A stretch of 14,048 nucleotides of DNA from Helicobacteraceae bacterium. GTDB taxonomy: Bacteria > Campylobacterota > Campylobacteria > Campylobacterales > Sulfurimonadaceae. Below, one piece after another: positions 1 to 7,248 of the stretch (positions are counted from its first letter, which is position 1; every line of letters begins with the position of its first letter). The position numbers were made by a program, and so were the translations under genes. The notes under the pieces are model-generated. The model had not been told where the DNA came from, made no database searches, and worked only from the letters and a program-made list of their open reading frames with translations. The stretch spans positions 1 through 14,048 of the forward strand of contig JAGXIA010000008.1 of the NCBI GenBank assembly GCA_024635885.1. Direction: 5' to 3'.

Positions 1-1269
1 GATGGTTTTTGGCCTGCAGAAGGTGCCGTTGATGAGAGTAGTGTTGAACTTCTTAAGTCATGTGGAATTAAATGGATTGCTACAGATGAAGAGATTTTAT
101 TTAAATCTTTAAATTCTAACAATCGAGAAGCTTTATACCACTCGTATAATTACAATGGTATGACTATAGGTTTTAGAGACCATTACTTAAGTGATTTAAT
201 TGGTTTTACATACAGACATCAGGATTCATATAGTGCTTCAAAACATTTTATAAGTGAACTAGAAAAAATTCAGCATTTAAATCAAGATGCTACAGTATTT
301 GTTATATTAGATGGCGAGAATGCTTGGGAGTTTTTTGATAATAACGCTTTTGATTTTTTTAATGCACTTTACAGTGATTTAAAATATTGCTTATGGTGTG
401 AGACTATTCACATGGATGATGTTGTAAGACAACCTTCTAAAGAACTCCCTTATTTAGCTCCTGGAAGCTGGATTCACGGTTCATTTAATACCTGGGTAGG
501 GCATAGTGAAAAAACCAGAGCATGGGAACTTATATTTGTTACAAAAAGAGATTATGAACATCATAAAGCTTCTTTAGATGAGATAACACGTTCGAAAATA
601 ACAGATCATTTTTTAGCGGCTGAATGCTCTGATTGGTTTTGGTGGTATGGAGACGATCATTATACAGATTTTGGTGCTGAATTCGATGAACTGTTTCGTT
701 CTCATTTAATTAATATCTATGATTTGATTGCAATACCGGCTCCTTCTGGTTTATTTATGCCAATTATAAAAGCCCGAAGCTCTGAGAATTTTTGGATTAA
801 ACCTCAAACAGATATATCTCCGGATATCAATGGAAGACATGATTCATTCTTCGAATGGATTGGTTGTGGAGTTGTTGATGAAAGTAAACTTTTTTCAACT
901 ATGGATAAACAAAGAGGCCCAATAGAAAAAATTTATTATGGGCAAGACGATGAAAAACTGTATTTTGCATTTTACAGTAATATCAATAAGTCCTGCACGA
1001 GTGACTCTATGAGTATTATTATTGATCCAATTGATGTAAGCGGTAAAATTTATCTAAAAACTGAAAAAACTTTTTTTGGAAATTTAGAAGTAGATGTTGC
1101 CTGTGAAGACTGGCTTGAAGTAAGTATTGACAAGAGTAAGATCGATAAAGATGAAATTTCTTTAAGATTTGAAATAGAAAAAGACGGTATCGTCATCCAA
1201 ACTCTTCCAGGCTTTGGTGAACTTAAAATTGATTTAGGTAGTGATTACAGCCGAAATTGGTTTATTTAG
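1..1269 (+). CDS. Glycoside hydrolase family 57 protein, amylopullulanase-like (5' end cut by window)
   Basis: The reading frame is open from base 1 and ends at TAG 1267-1269, leaving 422 residues of a longer protein. The fragment begins at GH57 conserved region 3, WPAEGAVDE, whose Glu (residue 7 of the fragment) is the candidate nucleophile. Region 4, VILDGENAWE, follows with Asp104 as candidate acid/base, then a region-5-like stretch GSWIHGSFNTWVG. The last ~140 residues (from SFFEWIGCG on) read as a beta-sandwich domain seen behind this GH57 subgroup, including a KIYYGQDDEKLYF strand pair. GH57 enzymes act on alpha-1,4 or alpha-1,6 glucans. Debranching or amylase activity fits the glycogen context but the exact specificity is inferred. 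The first Met (160) is internal, so it is not the start. The HQP region and the rest of the N-terminal half lie outside the window. Confidence 0.85.
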   Translation, partial: DGFWPAEGAVDESSVELLKSCGIKWIATDEEILFKSLNSNNREALYHSYNYNGMTIGFRDHYLSDLIGFTYRHQDSYSASKHFISELEKIQHLNQDATVFVILDGENAWEFFDNNAFDFFNALYSDLKYCLWCETIHMDDVVRQPSKELPYLAPGSWIHGSFNTWVGHSEKTRAWELIFVTKRDYEHHKASLDEITRSKITDHFLAAECSDWFWWYGDDHYTDFGAEFDELFRSHLINIYDLIAIPAPSGLFMPIIKARSSENFWIKPQTDISPDINGRHDSFFEWIGCGVVDESKLFSTMDKQRGPIEKIYYGQDDEKLYFAFYSNINKSCTSDSMSIIIDPIDVSGKIYLKTEKTFFGNLEVDVACEDWLEVSIDKSKIDKDEISLRFEIEKDGIVIQTLPGFGELKIDLGSDYSRNWFI

Positions 1270-1280
1270 AGGAAAATAGA

Positions 1281-3326
1281 ATGAATAAAGTATCTTTATT
1301 ATTTGGTGTTCATATGCACCAGCCTGTAGATAATTTTGGTGATGCAGTTGATGAGGCTATTGAGTTATGTTATAAGCCTTTTTTTGAGACGATGGTTAAA
1401 TACCCGGATTTTAAATTTGCAGTTCATAGTAGTGGATGGTTATTAGATAAAATCAGAATAGAGCATCCAAGTATTTTTGAAAATATGAAGTCATTAACAA
1501 AAGCTGGATCTATTGAGTGGGTAGGAGCAGGTTATTATGAACCGGTACTCAGTTCTATTCCATCAAAAGACCGACGTGCACAAATAAATAAAATGAGCAA
1601 TTATCTTAAAAAGCATTTTAATACTAAACCAAAAGGCTTATGGCTTACAGAACGAGTATGGGAGTCTGCTTTAGTTCCTGATTTAACAGCATGTGGAATT
1701 GAATATGCGGTTGTTGATGATTATCACTTTTTAAGCAGTGGATTTGATACCTCAAAAATGGATGGTTACTATACTACAGAAGAGAGTGCAGAAGAGTTAG
1801 CTCTATTTCCAATAGCGCAATCACTCAGATATGCATTGCCATTTTATAGTGTTAAACGAGCAGTTGATTCTATTTTAGAGTGTTCAAAAAATGAAAATTC
1901 TGCAGCCATTATATTTGATGATGCAGAAAAGTTTGGTCTTTGGCCGGATACTCACGAATGGGTATATGAAAAAAAATGGCTTGAAGGGTTTGTTAAAGCA
2001 GTTTTAGAAAATGATAGGATAATTTGTGAGCATTATGCTTCTTATATGAAGAAAAATCGCTCATTGGGCATTTCATATTTAAATAATACTTCTTACTTTG
2101 AAATGGGAGAATGGAGCCTTAGAAGCAAACAAACTCTTGCTCTTGAAGAATTAAAGCAAAGTGTTGGTGATGATTATTTTAAAGATGTGGGAGTTTCATT
2201 CATAAAGGGTGGGATTTGGAAAAACTTTTTTATAAAGTATCATGAGAGTAATTATCTTCATAAAAGAATGCTGTACTTTAGTAAAAATCAAGGCAGTTTA
2301 AATAAAAATTCATTAGAGTCTCTTTATAAACTGCAAACTAATGATGTTTTTTGGCATGGTGTTTTTGGCGGTTTATACCTTCCAAATCTTCGAGACAATG
2401 CTTATAAGTATTTGCTTGAAATAGAAAAATCTAAAGCTCAAAAAGAGATCAGTTATGAAGTTTTAGATATTGACAAAGACGGATTTAATGAACTTAAAGT
2501 TTTAACTAAAAATTTGAGTCTTGTTTTTTCATCTAAATATGCTGGACAAATGGTAGAATTTGGTGCATTTGATGCTCTATTCAATTGGCAGAATACGCTT
2601 ATGAGAAGAGAAGAAGCGTATCATCAGAAAATTCTTAATCCTAAAGAAGCTATTCATGAATTAAATTATATGCAAGAAGAAGCAGATGAAATACCCACAA
2701 TTCATAATGATGCTTTAGTTATAGATGGAACTTTAAAAGCTGAACTTATATATGACTGGCATCCTAAAAATTCATTTATAGATCATTTTAGTGATGAAGA
2801 GTTTACTTTAGAAAACTTCAAGGCTTTAACATTTCATGAGGTAGGGGACTTCGCAAACCAACCTTTTGAGCTAAATAAAAATAAATTTGTTAGAAGAGGT
2901 GGAATATTTTTAGATAATGAATATGCAAATTATGCAACTGAGTTGAATAAAGAGTATTCTTTTACTAACAATTCCATCCATTTAAATATGAAGTGTAATA
3001 GTAAATACGAAGAAAAACTCTTTTTCGCACAAGAATTTAATTTTCACTTTGCACATCCCTATATAGTGACTTTTAATTCTAAAACTTTAGAAGATGGCTT
3101 TAGTGAGTATGATTGTGATGAACTTGTTATAATGGATGATTTTACTAAGAAGCTTTTAAAAATAAAAGTGAATCAAAAGTGTAATATTTTTGCTTTTGTC
3201 TTAAATACTATTTCTCAAAGTGAAAGTGGCTTTGACAGGGTAGCTCAGGGCATCAGCTTTATTTTTACAACAGCTTTTGAATCAGAATTAAAATTAAAAT
3301 TTTCGTTGGAGTTAGCAGATGTCTGA
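1281..3326 (+). CDS. GH57 4-alpha-glucanotransferase / alpha-amylase type enzyme
   Basis: Complete 681-residue protein, near the ~659 residues of Thermococcus litoralis 4-alpha-glucanotransferase. It carries the GH57 regions in order: HMHQP (11-15), GAGYYEP (82-88), WLTERVW (121-127) with candidate nucleophile Glu124, DDAEKFGLWP (213-222) with Asp213/214 as acid/base candidates, and WHGVFGGLYLPNLR near residue 360. The remaining C-terminal half matches the beta-rich domains usual for this subfamily. It would transfer or hydrolyse alpha-1,4-glucan segments in the cytoplasm; no signal peptide is seen. The start chosen is ATG 1281, preceded by AGAGGA at 1268-1273. An in-frame TTG at 1257 would add 8 residues and overlap the upstream gene but has no ribosome site. 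The 3' end overlaps the next gene by 8 bases. Transferase versus hydrolase activity cannot be told from sequence by eye. Confidence 0.9.
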   Translation: MNKVSLLFGVHMHQPVDNFGDAVDEAIELCYKPFFETMVKYPDFKFAVHSSGWLLDKIRIEHPSIFENMKSLTKAGSIEWVGAGYYEPVLSSIPSKDRRAQINKMSNYLKKHFNTKPKGLWLTERVWESALVPDLTACGIEYAVVDDYHFLSSGFDTSKMDGYYTTEESAEELALFPIAQSLRYALPFYSVKRAVDSILECSKNENSAAIIFDDAEKFGLWPDTHEWVYEKKWLEGFVKAVLENDRIICEHYASYMKKNRSLGISYLNNTSYFEMGEWSLRSKQTLALEELKQSVGDDYFKDVGVSFIKGGIWKNFFIKYHESNYLHKRMLYFSKNQGSLNKNSLESLYKLQTNDVFWHGVFGGLYLPNLRDNAYKYLLEIEKSKAQKEISYEVLDIDKDGFNELKVLTKNLSLVFSSKYAGQMVEFGAFDALFNWQNTLMRREEAYHQKILNPKEAIHELNYMQEEADEIPTIHNDALVIDGTLKAELIYDWHPKNSFIDHFSDEEFTLENFKALTFHEVGDFANQPFELNKNKFVRRGGIFLDNEYANYATELNKEYSFTNNSIHLNMKCNSKYEEKLFFAQEFNFHFAHPYIVTFNSKTLEDGFSEYDCDELVIMDDFTKKLLKIKVNQKCNIFAFVLNTISQSESGFDRVAQGISFIFTTAFESELKLKFSLELADV

Positions 3327-4332
3327 GATTAGATTAGACCGCATACATAACAAGTATGTTCTTATAGCCCCTGAAAGACTACATCGTCCAAGTCTGGGGC
3401 ATCATTTCACTAAAAATAGATCAAGTTTTACATGCCCATTTTGTGATGGAAATGAGGCCTTAACACCTAAAGAAGTTTTCGCTATGAGGGATAATGAGGC
3501 AGACTCACCCTCTTGGAAAACAAGAGTTGTTCCCAACCTGTTTAAGGCTGTTCAAATAGAACTGGAAGATATTTCCAAAAGAGATGGAATATTTGAGTCT
3601 ATTCCTGGCGTTGGAGCACATGAAATTTTAGTAGACTCTCCTTCTCATGAGATCGATATATCTTATCTCGATAAAGAGTCTATTGAGAATTGGCTGAGAA
3701 CAATTATTATTCGTACTGATGATTTAAAAAATGACAAAAGATTGACTAGTCTTAGTATTTTTAAAAATTATGGACATAATGCCGGAGCAACACAAGAACA
3801 CCCTCATACTCAGTTATTGGCACTTCCGATTATACCTCGAAATGAGTTGGTTTTTTTAGAGAGAAATATAAAATATTACCATCGTCATGGACGTGGAATA
3901 GTTGAAGATACGGTTTATAATGAGAGAATTGCTAAAACAAGAATATTGGATGAAGTAGGTGCTTTTGTAGCCTTTTGTCCATATGCCAGTTCTTTTCCTT
4001 TTGAGGTTATGATAGCGCCAACAAAAAGTATTGCTAGTTTAAATAAATGTACAAGAAAGGATGTTGCTGACCTGGCTCTTTTGATTAAAAAAGTTTTTGA
4101 AATGTTGAAAGCTCAGCTCGGGAGATTCGATTATAATCTTTTTTTTCAAATATCACCCTTGAATATAAATTTTCAAACAGAAAAATATATGAATAATATC
4201 GATAAAAGTTATACTTTTACTTTAAGAATTACTCCTCGTATATATCGCTTAGGCGGATTTGAAATTTCTACTGAAATGGCAATTAACAGTATAATTCCAG
4301 AAGAGTGCGCCAAGTTATTAAGAGGGGATTAA
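3319..4332 (+). CDS. galT: GalT-family nucleotidyltransferase (galactose-1-P uridylyltransferase-like; possible ADP-glucose phosphorylase)
   Basis: A 337-residue member of the GalT branch of the histidine-triad fold. Zinc ligands comparable to those of E. coli GalT are visible: Cys39-x-x-Cys42 in FTCPFCDGNE, His110 in DSPSHE and His161. The active site is EHPHTQ (160-165), with His163 as the residue that would carry the nucleotidyl group. The C-terminal HxH pair that helps bind the second metal in typical GalT is absent: the matching positions before LRITPR read Thr-Phe-Thr (299-301). Family members swap NMP between sugar-1-phosphates and UDP-sugars, or phosphorolyse ADP-glucose. The setting among glycogen genes, with no galactose gene in view, suggests a glucose-1-phosphate/ADP-glucose role, but this is inference. 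The symbol reflects family only. ATG 3319 overlaps the upstream stop (ATGTCTGA) and has TTGGAG at 3306-3311, which suggests translational coupling. Confidence 0.85.
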   Translation: MSEIRLDRIHNKYVLIAPERLHRPSLGHHFTKNRSSFTCPFCDGNEALTPKEVFAMRDNEADSPSWKTRVVPNLFKAVQIELEDISKRDGIFESIPGVGAHEILVDSPSHEIDISYLDKESIENWLRTIIIRTDDLKNDKRLTSLSIFKNYGHNAGATQEHPHTQLLALPIIPRNELVFLERNIKYYHRHGRGIVEDTVYNERIAKTRILDEVGAFVAFCPYASSFPFEVMIAPTKSIASLNKCTRKDVADLALLIKKVFEMLKAQLGRFDYNLFFQISPLNINFQTEKYMNNIDKSYTFTLRITPRIYRLGGFEISTEMAINSIIPEECAKLLRGD

Positions 4333-4337
4333 TATAA

Positions 4338-5735
4338 ATGAAAGTTCTTTTTGCTGCAAGTGAAATTTTTCCACATGCCAAGAGTGGTGGTTTGGCGGAT
4401 GTATCTGATGCTCTTCCAAACGCTCTAGCAAAGAGTGTAGATATCTCAAGAGTAATGCCATTTTATGGTTTTATGAAAAAAAAAGAGTTTAAAGTTTATG
4501 AGAATTTTACAATTTTACTTGCTGGTATTGAGTATAAAATCGAAATACTCAAAACTAAAAAAGACAAAGTAGTTACATATTTTGTTAATGCTCCTTTTCT
4601 TAGTACTACTCAAAATCTTTATGGTGATGAAAGTGGAGATTATATAAATAATGATTTACGTTTTGGAATATTCTGTAAAGCGATTGTTGAGTTAAGTCTT
4701 AGGCTTAGTGTTGATGTATTACACTTAAATGATTGGCATACAGCCTTATCTGCACTATTTATTAAAGAGTCAAATCTAAAAATAAAAACTATTTTTACCA
4801 TACATAATCTTGCGTATCAAGGTATATTTGATAAATATTCACTTTGGAAGTTGTCTATTAATGAAAAATATTTTAGACCCGATGCTCTGGAATTTTATGA
4901 TAAAGCAAATTTTTTAAAAGCTGGGATTGCTTATAGTAATTACATCACAACAGTTAGCCCAAGCTATGCACAAGAAATTTTAACTAAAGAATTCGGTTGT
5001 GGCTTGGATGGCTTTTTAAGAAAGTATAAAGAGAAGTTAAGCGGAATTTTAAATGGAATAAATACAGTCGTTTTTGATCCATCAACCGATAAAGCTTTGG
5101 AATTTAATTATAATAAAAACAGTTTAGAAAATAAACATAAAAATAAAGTCTCTTTTCTGCAGCAGACTAAATTAAAAGATCCTAGAAAGCCACTTTTTGT
5201 GATGATTAGTCGTTTAGTAGATCAAAAAGGTATTTTTTTATTAATAGAGTCCATCGAAGAATTATTAGCAAAAAATTTAAATCTTGCTATCATTGGAGAT
5301 GGCAATGCTGAGATATGTGAAAAATTAGATCTGCTATCTTGCAAGCATGAAAATTTTTATTTTTTTGAGGGATATGATGAGCACTTATCTCATAAAACGT
5401 ATGCCTCGGCAGATTTTTTACTAATGCCATCAAAATTTGAACCCTGTGGTTTAAACCAGTTTATCGCTATGCAATATGGAACTTTCCCCTTAGTCCATGA
5501 AGTAGGTGGCTTAAAAGACAGTGTTCATGAAAATATGGATAAACAAAGCGTGGCATGTGGAATGGGAATAGTTTTTAAAGAGTATAATAAAGAAAATTTC
5601 CTGCTAGCTGTTGATAGAACATTACATCTTAAGAAAAATACAAAAGAGTTCAAATCGATTGTACAATCTAACATGGAATGCAATTTTTCTTTTGAAAATA
5701 GTTCATTAGAGTATTTAAAATTATATATTGATTAA
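4338..5735 (+). CDS. glgA: Glycogen synthase, first and more divergent copy (GT5)
   Basis: A 465-residue GT5 glycosyltransferase that would elongate alpha-1,4-glucan from ADP-glucose in the cytoplasm. The N-terminal sugar-nucleotide motif is KSGGLADV (Lys15). Next come NDWH (131-134), the acceptor-side IHNLAYQG with His156, SRLVDQKG with Arg292 and Lys297, and FEPCGLNQ with Glu368. These correspond to catalytic residues known in E. coli GlgA, so the protein looks active. It is about 30 residues shorter than the next gene's product and clearly different from it in sequence: KSGGL rather than KTGGL, and a more Lys/Phe-rich, drifted surface. The gap from galT is 5 bases, with AGAGGGG at 4321-4327 as ribosome site. 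Donor preference for ADP- over UDP-glucose is assumed from the bacterial family. Confidence 0.9.
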   Translation: MKVLFAASEIFPHAKSGGLADVSDALPNALAKSVDISRVMPFYGFMKKKEFKVYENFTILLAGIEYKIEILKTKKDKVVTYFVNAPFLSTTQNLYGDESGDYINNDLRFGIFCKAIVELSLRLSVDVLHLNDWHTALSALFIKESNLKIKTIFTIHNLAYQGIFDKYSLWKLSINEKYFRPDALEFYDKANFLKAGIAYSNYITTVSPSYAQEILTKEFGCGLDGFLRKYKEKLSGILNGINTVVFDPSTDKALEFNYNKNSLENKHKNKVSFLQQTKLKDPRKPLFVMISRLVDQKGIFLLIESIEELLAKNLNLAIIGDGNAEICEKLDLLSCKHENFYFFEGYDEHLSHKTYASADFLLMPSKFEPCGLNQFIAMQYGTFPLVHEVGGLKDSVHENMDKQSVACGMGIVFKEYNKENFLLAVDRTLHLKKNTKEFKSIVQSNMECNFSFENSSLEYLKLYID

Positions 5736-5744
5736 AGGATTATC

Positions 5745-7232
5745 ATGTCAAAAGAGAAAATAGAGAGTTCGACAAAAAAATTAAATATTTTATTTGTAGC
5801 GGCAGAAGTTGTACCATTTGCGAAAACGGGAGGTCTTGCTGATGTAGCAGGAGCTCTCCCTAAAGCAATTAAAGAGTTGGGTCATAATATTATTGTTGTA
5901 ATGCCAAGGTATTATAAAATAGACAACTCTAAACTAAGGAAGCTAGAAGCTCCATTAAGTGTCCCAATGGGCGTAATGGGTGAATTTTGGGCTGGAGTTT
6001 ATACTTCTACATTGCCAAATAGTGATGTACCAATATACTTTATAGATCATGAAGAGTATTTTGGCAGAAGTGGTCTTTATGAGGATGATGGAGGAGGATA
6101 TGAAGACAATGATAATCGTTTTATCTTTTTCTCCAAAGCAGCTTTACAACTATGTAAAATGTTACACTTTACACCAGATATTATCCATACGAATGATTGG
6201 CATACAGCAGCAATTCCTCTTCTTAGTAGAACTAGGTTTGTTCATGATTTTGCACATGCTGCTAATGTTTTAACTATTCATAATCTACAGCATCAAGGTA
6301 ACTTTTATCGTGGTCTTATGGATGTTATGGAAGTTGGCTGGGAACATTTTAATGAACATGAATTTAAAAGCTTTGATAGAGTAAATCTCTTAAAAGGTGG
6401 AATTTATCACGCTGACGCAATAACAACTGTTTCAAAGAAATATGCAGAGGAGATTCAAACCGAGGAATTTGGTTTTGGACTGGAGAGCCATATTAGAGGG
6501 CACTCTCATAAACTTATTGGTATATTAAACGGTGTCGATTATAACGAGTGGAATCCATCTGTAGATGAATTTTTAGTTGAAAAATATGATATAGGCAATA
6601 TGTCAGGCAAGCTTGCATGTAAAGCAGACATTCAAAAGCATTTTAACTTAGAAGTTCGTGATGATGTGCCTGTAATTGGTTTTGTTGGTCGATTTGCTGA
6701 GCAAAAAGGGATAGGTTTAATAGCTGGTGTCATACATGGTCTTTTAGATTTGGATGTTCAAATAATCATGCTTGGAACTGGTGAGAAATGGGCGGAAGGT
6801 TTCTTTAGCGATGTATCATACCATAGAGACAACTTTGGTCTTCATGTTGGATATTCTGATGAATTAGCACATAAAATAGAAGCTGGTAGTGATATGTTTT
6901 TAATGCCTTCGCTATTTGAGCCATGTGGACTTAACCAAATATATAGTCTTCGTTATGGAACACTACCTATTGTAAGAGGTACAGGCGGTCTTGATGATAC
7001 TATAGTGAATTTTGATGAACACCATGAACATGGAAATGGATTTAAATTTTATGAAGCATCACAAGAAGCATTATATTATACGGTTTTATGGGCTATTAAT
7101 ATATACAAAGATGATAAAAAAGCATTTGAAGATATGCAAGAGACAGCAATGAAACAGCACTTTGGTTGGGATGATTCAGCTAGAGCTTATGAAGAAGTCT
7201 ATCAATACGCTTTAAATAAAAAGCGTAAATAA
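5745..7232 (+). CDS. glgA: Glycogen synthase, second copy (GT5)
   Basis: A 495-residue GT5 enzyme with the canonical N-terminal motif KTGGLADV (Lys27), NDWH (150-153), IHNLQHQG (His179), GRFAEQKG (Arg316, Lys321) and FEPCGLNQ (Glu392). It is expected to transfer glucose from ADP-glucose to the non-reducing end of glycogen. Length and motifs match standard bacterial GlgA, so of the tandem pair this is the likelier housekeeping synthase. A short Lys-rich N-terminal extension (MSKEKIESSTKK) precedes the first beta strand. ATG 5745 follows the upstream stop by 9 bases and has AAGGA at 5735-5739. The branching enzyme follows 16 bases downstream, so synthesis and branching should be co-transcribed. 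Confidence 0.95.
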   Translation: MSKEKIESSTKKLNILFVAAEVVPFAKTGGLADVAGALPKAIKELGHNIIVVMPRYYKIDNSKLRKLEAPLSVPMGVMGEFWAGVYTSTLPNSDVPIYFIDHEEYFGRSGLYEDDGGGYEDNDNRFIFFSKAALQLCKMLHFTPDIIHTNDWHTAAIPLLSRTRFVHDFAHAANVLTIHNLQHQGNFYRGLMDVMEVGWEHFNEHEFKSFDRVNLLKGGIYHADAITTVSKKYAEEIQTEEFGFGLESHIRGHSHKLIGILNGVDYNEWNPSVDEFLVEKYDIGNMSGKLACKADIQKHFNLEVRDDVPVIGFVGRFAEQKGIGLIAGVIHGLLDLDVQIIMLGTGEKWAEGFFSDVSYHRDNFGLHVGYSDELAHKIEAGSDMFLMPSLFEPCGLNQIYSLRYGTLPIVRGTGGLDDTIVNFDEHHEHGNGFKFYEASQEALYYTVLWAINIYKDDKKAFEDMQETAMKQHFGWDDSARAYEEVYQYALNKKRK

Positions 7233-7248
7233 AAATAAAAGAGAAAGT

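Noticed and set aside
1257..1280. TTG start extending the second GH57 by eight residues
   Set aside because: It has no ribosome site and overlaps the previous gene. ATG 1281 has AGAGGA at proper spacing and gives the usual N-terminus two strands before HQP.
6049..6273. 74-residue reading frame inside the second glycogen synthase
   Set aside because: It is an out-of-frame shadow of a strongly conserved GT5 gene, with no ribosome site and no protein-like composition.
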